This document shows positions 1 through 5,169 of a stretch of 6,240 nucleotides of DNA, piece by piece. Positions within the stretch are counted from its first letter, which is position 1. Every line of letters begins with the position of its first letter. This DNA is from Deltaproteobacteria bacterium (GTDB lineage Bacteria; Myxococcota_A; Polyangia; HGW-17; SLPX01): positions 1-6,240 of the forward strand of contig JAABSF010000128.1 of assembly GCA_011390535.1 (NCBI GenBank), written 5' to 3'. The notes below the pieces were generated by a model. The model did no database searches, had not been told where the DNA came from, and saw nothing but the letters and a program-made list of their open reading frames with translations. Both the position numbers and the translations under genes were made by a program.

Positions 1-332
1 CAAGAGTCGCCCCTGATAGACAAGCGCTGATTGCCGAATTCCGAACAAAGAGCAGCGAATTGCGGTCTTGCTATGAAAAAGGGCTAAAGATAAATCCAAA
101 GCTGCAAGGCAAGGTTTTAGTGGACATTGTTGTGGGGAAAACAGGTAATGTTGAAAAGGTAAAAATTGCAAAAAGAGGGACAATTTTTTATGCAGGCAAA
201 GGAACACCCCAAGTTATTGAAGATTTTTTGATTTGCATCCGGAAGAGTCTAAAAGACATGATCTTTAGTTCTCTCAAGGATGTCGGAGGTAAGATCCGCT
301 ATCCATTTGTTTTTAGAACAAACAGGCCCTGA
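1..332 (+). CDS. C-terminal fragment of an AgmX/PglI-tail (TonB-C-like) protein, 5' end outside window
   Basis: The frame is open from the left edge (first whole codon at 3) to TGA at 330-332, so about 109 C-terminal residues are visible and the true start lies upstream. The TTG at 60 is an internal Leu codon rather than a start, because the reading continues upstream of it. The fragment matches the pattern I know from AgmX/PglI-type C-terminal tails of Myxococcota: 'LRSCYEKGL..NP.L.GKV..DIVVGKTGNVEKVKI', a second Cys (about residue 78, 'ICIRKSL'), and a closing 'GGKIRYPFVF'. In this family the tail resembles a TonB C-terminal domain and ends larger envelope or gliding-related proteins; the two Cys are usually conserved. 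The usual Trp before the 'FP' stretch is not seen here ('DMIF' instead). The function of the whole protein cannot be told from the tail. The family call is fairly secure; the role is inference. Confidence 0.75.
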   Translation, partial: RVAPDRQALIAEFRTKSSELRSCYEKGLKINPKLQGKVLVDIVVGKTGNVEKVKIAKRGTIFYAGKGTPQVIEDFLICIRKSLKDMIFSSLKDVGGKIRYPFVFRTNRP

Positions 333-595
333 CGAAATCTAGTGTTTTTCGAGTCACTGCCACCCTTCTGCCCTCCTTTTGTCCTCCTATACACACATAT
401 ATACATAAATGTCTATTATGATATATAGCGCCACCTTTACTTTTTTATCTTTTATATGAGGCGGTCTATAACCAAGAAATCACTTCCCTAATTATTCAAG
501 AGCGCATACGAATTGGATAGTGTCTGATTTGACTGTAAGGAAACAGAAATCAAGTAGATCAAAACGAAGAAATGTGGTGGGTAGAAATAAATGTG

Positions 596-628
596 CGGAG
601 AAATAACGGAGAAATAACGGAGAAATAA
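596..628. repeat. 11-nt tandem repeat, three perfect copies
   Basis: The unit CGGAGAAATAA occurs three times in a row without mismatch. The array is flanked by two further near copies of its AT-rich half: AGAAATAAATGT occurs just before the array (about 582-593) and again at its end (621-632). The copies lie in the gene-free stretch upstream of the HTH gene. They could be simple slippage repeats or binding sites for a regulator; the sequence does not decide. Confidence 0.85.
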
Positions 629-787
629 ATGTCGGGACAAGGAAATGCAGTCTAACATGTATAGGGACCAAAGGATGTTTACTCAGCTCTCGAATACAGA
701 AAAGCTCGTGTAATAAACTTATTACCGCTAATTGACTCACCATGGATGTCGCAGGCCCCTGATATCAACTATACCTATATCCCTATT

Positions 788-816
788 TTGACATATATGT
801 ATATTTAGACTATTCT
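788..816 (+). promoter_or_regulatory. Putative sigma70-type promoter upstream of the XRE gene
   Basis: A perfect TTGACA (788-793) is followed after exactly 17 nt by TATTCT (811-816), which matches 4 of 6 positions of the TATAAT consensus. The spacer is TA-rich. Transcription would begin near 823 and give a leader of about 150 nt before the ATG at 971. The call rests on motif and spacing only; TA-rich DNA raises the chance of a fortuitous match. Confidence 0.4.
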
Positions 817-970
817 ACTTTTTATGAGATGGTTTGGGCATCTTGCGCCATAAACAAAACAAACACACTTACTATAGATGAAGTCTCCCATGATTTTTTT
901 ATTTTATCCCTTTTTTGCGAGTCCCAGAGCAATCACTTTGACGTGTGGACGTTAATACAGGAGAGCTCTA

Positions 971-1498
971 ATGATCAGGAATAAAAAGGATTATCAAACA
1001 GCACTCCACCGGCTCGGAGAAGAAGAAAAACGGCTGGAAGATCACCGGAAGCGTCTTATTAAAGCCGGGCTCTCTTCATATAAAGTGAACGATGCACTCA
1101 AACCTATCAGTTCTCTTAAAGAGCAGCTTATTGAAGACATTACATGCTACGAACGGATGCAACTTGGAGAGATAGGCGAGTTACGCAACCTTCACGGTCT
1201 AGGCAAAGCGCTTGTTGCGCTGCGGATAATGCAGGGGCTCACCCAGCGAGAGCTGGCTGAAAAACTCGGTGTTCATGAAACACAGGTTTCACGGGACGAG
1301 CGAAATGAATACCGAGGCGTCACCTTGGATCGTGCCGCCCGCATCCTGGATACGCTGGGTGTAGAACTAAAAAGTGTATTCGAAAAGGCTATAGAACCCA
1401 TTAACCAACACAAGAAAAGGAAAAAACCCAAAAAAACCTTAGCGCCGGTAAAACAACGTGAAGCACCCAACCAAGACCGTTACAGACATCTTCTTTAA
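971..1498 (+). CDS. XRE-family helix-turn-helix regulator, HigA-antitoxin-like
   Basis: The product is 175 aa and starts at ATG 971 behind a good ribosome site, AGGAGAG at 959-965 with a 5-nt gap. The N-terminal part (about 1-70) is charged and helical: 'MIRNKKDYQTAL', then a stretch rich in Glu, Lys and Arg likely to form a coiled coil, then 'YERMQLGE'. An XRE/Cro-type HTH occupies about 78-133: 'GKALVALRIMQGLTQRELAEKLGV' gives the first helices and 'HETQVSRDERNEY' the recognition helix. The tail (145-163) is Lys/Arg-rich and may add non-specific DNA contact. The 'MIRN..DYQ' start resembles HigA-type antitoxins and related stand-alone regulators. No RelE/HigB-like toxin gene is visible on either side, so it is either an orphan antitoxin or a plain transcriptional regulator. 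The DNA-binding role is well supported; the target is unknown. Confidence 0.88.
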   Translation: MIRNKKDYQTALHRLGEEEKRLEDHRKRLIKAGLSSYKVNDALKPISSLKEQLIEDITCYERMQLGEIGELRNLHGLGKALVALRIMQGLTQRELAEKLGVHETQVSRDERNEYRGVTLDRAARILDTLGVELKSVFEKAIEPINQHKKRKKPKKTLAPVKQREAPNQDRYRHLL

Positions 1499-1584
1499 CC
1501 ATTTTTTCAGCCCAAAAGGAGGTTCTAACAAGACGTCCTACGGCTTGGACCCTGCCCGCAAAAATTGCTCGTTCGGTCCTTCTC

Positions 1585-1619
1585 ATAAAAGCTTAATTGC
1601 TTACCTCTGACACCTTTTT
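1585..1619. repeat. 35-nt direct repeat, left copy
   Basis: This copy is identical over 35 nt to 1820-1854. It begins ATAAAAGCTTAATTGC and ends CTCTGACACCTTTTT. The copies are in the same orientation and bracket a 200-nt palindrome-rich core, so together they look like one full unit plus the beginning of the next, or a short element between direct repeats. Direct rather than inverted orientation argues against a classic insertion sequence with terminal inverted repeats. Confidence 0.9.
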
Positions 1620-1819
1620 TCACAATAGGCCGGGCACAAAGTCGTAGCAGGCTCGAAAGTAAGCCGGCGTATCCAAGTGCCGCTGTCCGTAGGACTGAAG
1701 GCACTTTGACGAGTCGGTGACGATGCTATACCCGTAGGGTATTGCTTCAAACACCGACGTCCGGCTGTTTCGACCTGCGAAGACCCAAAAGCCCGGCCGA
1801 TCCCCTTCACATGCGCTAA
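1620..1819. other. Structured palindrome-rich core (extragenic palindromic element or RNA-like fold)
   Basis: A closing stem pairs GGCCGGGC (1628-1635) with GCCCGGCC (1791-1798), an 8-bp perfect match spanning 171 nt. Inside are three local hairpins. The first is at 1647-1668, with GGCT/AGCC and an outer GC/GC. The second pairs AAGTGCC (1675-1681) with GGCACTT (1700-1706) and has an inner GTCC-GTA-GGAC. The third pairs ATACCC (1728-1733) with GGGTAT (1737-1742) over a GTA loop. The second and third share the same apex, CCGTAGG. The fold can be drawn on either strand. A minus-strand open frame of 69 codons (1601-1810) crosses it but has no ribosome site I can see, so I treat it as a by-product. 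I do not recognise a named RNA family. A repetitive extragenic or small mobile element is the best guess. Confidence 0.6.
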
Positions 1820-1854
1820 ATAAAAGCTTAATTGCTTACCTCTGACACCTTTTT
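1820..1854. repeat. 35-nt direct repeat, right copy
   Basis: This copy is identical to 1585-1619, with the starts 235 nt apart. Its 3' part continues into a tandem 17-nt repeat (1843-1876), so the right-hand boundary of the block is itself duplicated. Confidence 0.9.
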
Positions 1855-1876
1855 CAATTTGACACCTTTTTCAATT
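1843..1876. repeat. 17-nt tandem repeat, two perfect copies, overlapping a stop codon
   Basis: TGACACCTTTTTCAATT occurs at 1843-1859 and again at 1860-1876. The first copy is the tail of the right 35-nt repeat. The second copy contains the complement of the last sense codon and the TGA stop (1871-1873) of the minus-strand lipoprotein gene. The repeat block therefore abuts the coding end with no spacer. Confidence 0.9.
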
Positions 1877-3292
1877 GACGATAGTCCCGGGATCTGTGAC
1901 TTCCATATTCCAAACGAAATTGTCGATGAGGGCAACGGAATCCAAAATATGATCTCCCGTATCCCAGACAGCTATTCTCAGCGTAATAATCTCACCAGGT
2001 ACTACGTTGCCGCTGGTAACAAGCCACCCTGTGCCGCCCCCGGTGAGGTTATTATCACCACAGCCGGATGATACAATGTCAAACCCTGTGCCTACAAGCT
2101 CATCAGTGCCGACACATGTAGTGATCTGGGTGAGTTGAGATCCGGAGCAGCCCGCCTCGCCGTTGAGACACTGCTGAAAGAGCCCGGTGTTGCCAAATGC
2201 CAAGTTCACGCCTATGGGATAATCGGTGTTGTCGGGAGCGGTATAAATGGCAAGATTCTTGTCCGCCGGATTAGGTGAATCGCCTGCATAAGAGGAGTCC
2301 AACAGGACGATGAAAAAGTCATTGAAACTGCTGCACACCCATTGCGGGTACTCTGCCGAGAAGAAATTGGTTCGCATGCTGAATGAGTTTGCGTTATCAG
2401 GCACCCGTATCCGCAGGGTCAACATAACGGGATCATTCGCCCACCCGTCATCAGATGGCGTGGGGCAACCCGGCGCATTGGGGAGATTTCCTCCGTTTGC
2501 ATCCAACCAGTCCTGCGGCACACTGCTGCCGGTGCCGAGGTTTTCTCCATACTGAAACTCTGCAAAATCTGGGTTTGTATCTCCTTGCGCCGCTGCGTGC
2601 CCACTGGAGAGGACAACTAATTTGTTGCCCTCTTGTACTTGGGTGGCTCCAAAACCGGATCGGATGGATCTTGCGTTGGGATTCGGCTCTCCGGTTCCAT
2701 CGGCAAGAGAGAAAGACGCACTGATCAGGCCCCATTCTTCACTGTCTTCGGTTGTGAATTCGCAAATACCCATGGCCATAGCATAATCCACAGGATCACT
2801 TGAATCGCTGGGAAGATCTTCATCACAAGAGCATCCTTCATCCGTGATCCCATCACAGTTGTCGTCTATACCGTTGTAGCACACCTCGGGAATGGGAGTG
2901 ACCTGATCCTGACATAATCCCCAAAACTTATCTGCACCACAGACCCGGGTTCCCGCCTGACACGGTGGATTATCTGCTGTGCCCGGTGGCCCGGTATAAC
3001 AAGCTTCAGTCTCACCCGGCGTACACTCAAACGGAGTACAGACACCGTTTATACAAGCTTCTTGTATTTGATTGCATTGATTTCCGCACGCTCCGCAGTG
3101 ACTCGGGTCAGTGTAGATGTCCACACATTCACCATCACAATCAGTCTCACCAGGTCCGCAGTTGTTTTGGTTCAGCTCTCCATCAACAACGGAGCCATCA
3201 TAATTCAGCGGGCCGCTTTTACTGGGACTGCACGCAGCCACTGAAAAGGCTAACCCGCAAACAATCATTAAAGAAAACAAACGATATAACAT
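1871..3292 (-). CDS. Cys-rich lipoprotein with MopE-like motif and choice-of-anchor-L-like domain
   Basis: The product is 473 aa. I place the start at ATG 3292-3290 because AGGAGG (complement of 3300-3305) sits 7 nt upstream and a type II signal peptide follows at once; a 26-codon longer version exists but lacks these. The signal 'MLYRLFSLMIVCGLAFSVAAC' has a V-A-A-C lipobox with lipidated Cys21 and Ser at +2, which favours the outer membrane. Residues 45-156 are Cys-rich: 'CGPGETDCDGECVD', 'HCGACGNQC', then 'CYNGIDDNCDGITDEGC' (138-154), an acidic motif like the putative metal-binding MopE repeats. Residues about 160-473 resemble choice-of-anchor-L domains: 'NDPVMLTLRIRVP' (286-298), 'NFFSAEYPQWVCSSFNDFFIVLLD' in two conserved blocks (309-332), and a closing 'LRIAVWDTGDHILDSVALIDNF' segment (438-459). 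The domain seems complete. This is probably a surface-exposed structural or binding protein; its ligand is unknown. It is transcribed alone, convergent with the HTH gene. Confidence 0.85.
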   Translation of the reverse strand: MLYRLFSLMIVCGLAFSVAACSPSKSGPLNYDGSVVDGELNQNNCGPGETDCDGECVDIYTDPSHCGACGNQCNQIQEACINGVCTPFECTPGETEACYTGPPGTADNPPCQAGTRVCGADKFWGLCQDQVTPIPEVCYNGIDDNCDGITDEGCSCDEDLPSDSSDPVDYAMAMGICEFTTEDSEEWGLISASFSLADGTGEPNPNARSIRSGFGATQVQEGNKLVVLSSGHAAAQGDTNPDFAEFQYGENLGTGSSVPQDWLDANGGNLPNAPGCPTPSDDGWANDPVMLTLRIRVPDNANSFSMRTNFFSAEYPQWVCSSFNDFFIVLLDSSYAGDSPNPADKNLAIYTAPDNTDYPIGVNLAFGNTGLFQQCLNGEAGCSGSQLTQITTCVGTDELVGTGFDIVSSGCGDNNLTGGGTGWLVTSGNVVPGEIITLRIAVWDTGDHILDSVALIDNFVWNMEVTDPGTIVN

Positions 3293-3470
3293 CACCGTTC
3301 CTCCTGTGGCTTGCAAGCCGACAAACTGTCGCTGAAACCCATTTTTAAAACTATGCGCCCAAAAGGACATTTACAAAACAAGTACTCATCAAAAAGGAGC
3401 ACTCACAAAACGGGTTCCAATAACAATCAAAACATAAAACGAAAATGAAAACCAGGGTCTTATTGTTTTC

Positions 3471-3494
3471 AAGGTGCGGTTGGCCGATCACCTT
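3471..3494. repeat. Hairpin with 9-bp bulged stem
   Basis: AAGGTG (3471-3476) plus CGG (3477-3479) pairs with CCG (3484-3486) plus CACCTT (3489-3494), with a TTGG loop and a two-base AT bulge. No plus-strand gene ends just before it, so a terminator role is unlikely. On the minus strand it would lie upstream of the lipoprotein gene. It sits 7 nt from a second, larger hairpin, like paired extragenic palindromes. Confidence 0.65.
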
Positions 3495-3501
3495 TTCGCT
3501 T

Positions 3502-3577
3502 CTATCCGCCCAAACGCGAAAATCTCTGCTGTTCTATAGGCCGTGGCTAAAAGTCGCAGCAGGGGCAGAGTGGATAG
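3502..3577. repeat. Large nested hairpin sharing a block with the 1620-1819 element
   Basis: The outer stem pairs CTATCC (3502-3507) with GGATAG (3572-3577). The inner stem pairs CTCTGC (3524-3529) with GCAGAG (3565-3570); an alternative pairing CTGCTG/CAGCAG overlaps it. The apical part, 3536-3563, resembles 1625-1651: both read ATAGGCCG, then GGC, then AAAGTCG, then AGCAGG, with one inserted base and a few substitutions. That resemblance suggests the two sites belong to one dispersed repeat family, with this copy degenerate or from a different subtype. Confidence 0.55.
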
Positions 3578-3651
3578 CCATACTTCACAGAATCGCACCC
3601 TTAAATTAAGTACCGTTCTTTCCATAGTTCAAACAGGTGCCGCAGATATCC

Positions 3652-3681
3652 TTGATGCATTCAACTTAGACATCGTATAAA
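3652..3681 (+). promoter_or_regulatory. Weak candidate promoter for the Asn-linker protein gene
   Basis: TTGATG (3652-3657) and TATAAA (3676-3681) are separated by 18 nt, which would start transcription about 60 nt before the ATG at 3749. A nearby TTGACA (3712-3717) is better as a -35 box, but its -10 would fall in the ribosome site, so I prefer the upstream pair. The support is motif match only. Confidence 0.3.
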
Positions 3682-3748
3682 CAAAGCATATGCCATTCAA
3701 AACTGCTTGTTTTGACAAAACGACCCTTATGGAAAAGGAGCTTATTTT

Positions 3749-4321
3749 ATGCAACGCGGATTCTTTTACTCTTTGATGGTTTTGTTCTCAGCGGTCTGGA
3801 CGCTTTCCCTTGCCTCACCTATCGGCTGTGGCGATTCCGGAAATAATGAGAACACCGGGCTTAATGAGAATGAAAATGACAACATTAATAATAACGCAAA
3901 TGAGAACACCAACGAAAACGGCAACACAAACGCCAACGGAAATAATAATGATAATGGAAACACGAATGAAAACGGAAATGGAAACATAGGCCCTTATGAA
4001 ACTTGCTCGGAATTTTCAGCGGAAGAATGCTTTTCCAACTACGATTGCGAAGAAAGCGAAAGATGTCAGGACGTTGGGCCCGACGGCTACGAAGTACCCT
4101 GTTGTGTAACAGGTGAGAGGGGCACACTGAGTGCGGGAGAATCGTGTGAGGGTTCCGGGGGAGAGCTTTTGTGCGCCAGCGGGATCTGCGTTTCCAGAAA
4201 CGAAGACACATCATTGTGCTCGGACCGTTGTAATACAGAAGACGATTGCCCGGAGGGAATGAAAAACTGTATGTATATCGCATTTTCGGGCAGCGATGAT
4301 AAGTGGTGTATGCCGGAATAA
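3749..4321 (+). CDS. Exported Cys-rich protein with strictly alternating Asn-X linker
   Basis: The product is 190 aa. ATG 3749 follows AAGGAG (3735-3740) at 8 nt. Residues 1-26 form a signal sequence. 'SPIGC' at 23-27 followed by 'GDSG' looks like a lipoprotein attachment site, but Pro at -3 departs from the usual lipobox, so lipidation at Cys27 is likely rather than certain. Residues 32-81 are a low-complexity linker in which every odd position from 39 to 79 is Asn (21 in a row), with Glu, Gly, Thr, Ala, Asp, Ile or Asn between. Residues 86-187 carry 14 Cys, an even number suited to disulfides, with blocks such as 'CFSNYDCEESERC' and 'CSDRCNTEDDCPEGMKNC' typical of secreted Myxococcota proteins. 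The likely picture is a lipid anchor, a flexible spacer and a disulfide-rich head outside the cell. I do not recognise a named family or a ligand. Confidence 0.82.
   Translation: MQRGFFYSLMVLFSAVWTLSLASPIGCGDSGNNENTGLNENENDNINNNANENTNENGNTNANGNNNDNGNTNENGNGNIGPYETCSEFSAEECFSNYDCEESERCQDVGPDGYEVPCCVTGERGTLSAGESCEGSGGELLCASGICVSRNEDTSLCSDRCNTEDDCPEGMKNCMYIAFSGSDDKWCMPE
3842..3988 (+). repeat. Asn-X dipeptide-coding low-complexity tract
   Basis: This stretch encodes residues 32-80 of the exported protein. Asn codons (AAT and AAC mixed) fall on every second codon from 3863 onwards, giving a 6-nt periodicity. The mix of AAT/AAC and the varied intervening codons show that the pattern is kept at protein level and is not a fresh slippage product. 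Confidence 0.8.
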
Positions 4322-4359
4322 TCCGTTTGGGGAAACCAGAAATATTTACAAGTCCTACC

Positions 4360-4436
4360 GGGCTCCGTCCCCGCTTTTGCACTGTTCATTTATCCTGTTC
4401 ACTGCTGGGCTCCGTCCCCGCTTTTACCCTGTTCAC
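4360..4436. repeat. 47-nt-period direct repeat with 19-nt identical core
   Basis: GGGCTCCGTCCCCGCTTTT occurs at 4360-4378 and again at 4407-4425, 47 nt apart. Each core is followed by a similar tail (CACTGTTCA and CCCTGTTCA), and a third CCTGTTCA lies between them. The GGG...CCC part can form a short stem. Sequences of this GGGCTCCGTCCCC kind are ones I associate with extragenic repeats, but I cannot confirm this here. The repeat lies downstream of the Asn-linker gene and about 110 nt before the next start. Confidence 0.8.
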
Positions 4437-4549
4437 AAATTTTGGAATTTTCAAGTTGCAGCTTGCGTCAAAAACAACATATTAAGTGTTATGTAGCGTC
4501 GGATTCAACTTCTCGAGGCGGTGTCTTCCGCCTGAAAGGCAGGTGCTCT

Positions 4550-4948
4550 GTGAAAAAATCAATAACTTTCATTGCGTTGCTGTTGGGTTTGAGCTCGTTC
4601 GTGCCCATTGCCCAGGCCAAGAAAGTACAAGTTACGGCCAAAATCAATAGCAAATGTCAATCGCAACCCGTCAAAATCACGGTCCCACGAGGTAAAAAAG
4701 CCGGCAGCTTTAAGCTTAAACAGCTGGAAAACGGCCAAAAATGCAAGGTCGGTGGCAAACCCGACGAAAAGGGCTTTGTCATTAAAAAAGGCGCCCGGGT
4801 GGTCTACCGTTGGTCCCAGTGGCGGAATAAAAACAAAAATGAAAGTCCAGTCAAGCTGAGCAAGCTCGTTTTGGGTCCGGGGACGTACTGGGTACATGTC
4901 TCCGGTGGACGCGGAGCTAGAGCGATCCTCTGCTTACACCTCCGTTGA
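4550..4948 (+). CDS. Small basic secreted protein, function unknown
   Basis: The product is 132 aa. I choose GTG 4550 because a clear type I signal peptide follows directly: 'KKSITFIALLLGLSSFVPIAQA', with cleavage after Ala23. An ATG at 4442 would add 36 residues of no signal character in front of it. The ribosome site is modest (AGG at 4537-4539 and again at 4541-4543). A 6-bp hairpin AGGCGG/CCGCCT (4516-4533) lies 16 nt upstream of the start and could affect access. The mature part of about 109 residues is Lys-rich with three Cys ('NSKCQSQ', 'GQKCKVG', 'AILCLHL'), and its composition suggests a compact beta-rich fold ('ARVVYRWSQW', 'GPGTYWVHVSGG'). I recognise no family. It is probably periplasmic or secreted. 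The gene stands alone, convergent with the permease gene. Confidence 0.65.
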   Translation: MKKSITFIALLLGLSSFVPIAQAKKVQVTAKINSKCQSQPVKITVPRGKKAGSFKLKQLENGQKCKVGGKPDEKGFVIKKGARVVYRWSQWRNKNKNESPVKLSKLVLGPGTYWVHVSGGRGARAILCLHLR

Positions 4949-5037
4949 CACATCTGTCATCCCATCGGTTTAACTAACCTAAGCCACACGGAGGACATCC
5001 GCCCAATCATCGTTGTCTGAACATATCACAGGTTTTG

Positions 5038-5077
5038 CAGTATCGGCAAATCAGTATCGGCAATCAGTATCGGCAAT
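5038..5077. repeat. Three tandem copies of a 13-14-nt repeat
   Basis: CAGTATCGGCAAAT (5038-5051), CAGTATCGGCAAT (5052-5064) and CAGTATCGGCAAT (5065-5077) follow one another; the first has one extra A. They lie in the 221-nt gap between the 3' ends of two convergent genes. A regulatory role is unlikely at that position. Slippage duplication or a small structural repeat is the simpler reading. Confidence 0.85.
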
Positions 5078-5169
5078 GGCGATAACACGGATCGGTTTTC
5101 TACGGCCGACTCGCCTTGGAATAGGGAAACCTTCGTATGCAGGAAAGACAAAAATTTACAGTAGAAAAG

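Larger units (their letters stand above)
333..970. other. 638-nt AT-rich intergenic region without a convincing gene
   Basis: No open frame here has both a ribosome site and protein-like composition. The longest, on the minus strand at 492-743, reads as low-complexity Leu/Phe/Ser sequence and resembles nothing I recognise. The region holds two TA-rich tracts (about 388-430 and 769-830), an 11-nt triple repeat (596-628) and a promoter-like pair (788-816). A short Asn-free peptide of 18 codons starting at ATG 657 has no supporting signal. No clear intrinsic terminator follows the gene ending at 332. Confidence 0.6.
3293..3748. other. 456-nt spacer between divergent genes, with structured palindromes
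   Basis: This region separates the starts of the minus-strand lipoprotein and the plus-strand Asn-linker protein, so it should hold promoters for both. About 3371-3470 is A-rich with no recognisable signal. Positions 3471-3577 hold two hairpins, and 3652-3681 has a weak promoter-like pair; both are listed separately. A 54-codon frame at 3445-3609 lacks a ribosome site and runs through the hairpins, so I do not call it a gene. Confidence 0.6.

Noticed and set aside
492..743. Minus-strand 83-codon open frame in the 333-970 spacer
   Set aside because: Low-complexity Leu/Phe/Ser translation, no ribosome site seen, and it crosses the 11-nt tandem repeat.
1510..1530. Similarity of GCCCAAAAGGA at about 1510 and 3357
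   Set aside because: The match is only about 11 nt with A-rich surroundings, so chance is a sufficient explanation.
1601..1810. Minus-strand 69-codon open frame across the structured core
   Set aside because: It lies within the palindromic element, is bounded by its repeats, and has no visible ribosome site; it is probably a by-product of the repeat's base composition.
1585..1854. CRISPR array (two repeats with one spacer)
   Set aside because: The 200-nt interval is far longer than a spacer, there are only two copies, and no cas gene is visible.
1585..1854. Classical insertion sequence
   Set aside because: No transposase frame, and the bounding repeats are direct, not inverted.
3293..3370. 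26-codon N-terminal extension of the lipoprotein gene
   Set aside because: The internal ATG at 3292 has AGGAGG at 7 nt and opens a proper lipoprotein signal; the extension would bury it.
3445..3609. Plus-strand 54-codon frame starting at ATG 3445
   Set aside because: No Shine-Dalgarno sequence, and the frame runs through both hairpins of the extragenic repeat.
4442..4549. ATG 4442 as start of the small secreted protein
   Set aside because: It adds 36 residues before a complete signal peptide that begins at GTG 4550.
4946..4959. TGACA/TGTCA stem at the stop codon of the small secreted protein as a terminator
   Set aside because: Only 5 bp, with no T-run after it.
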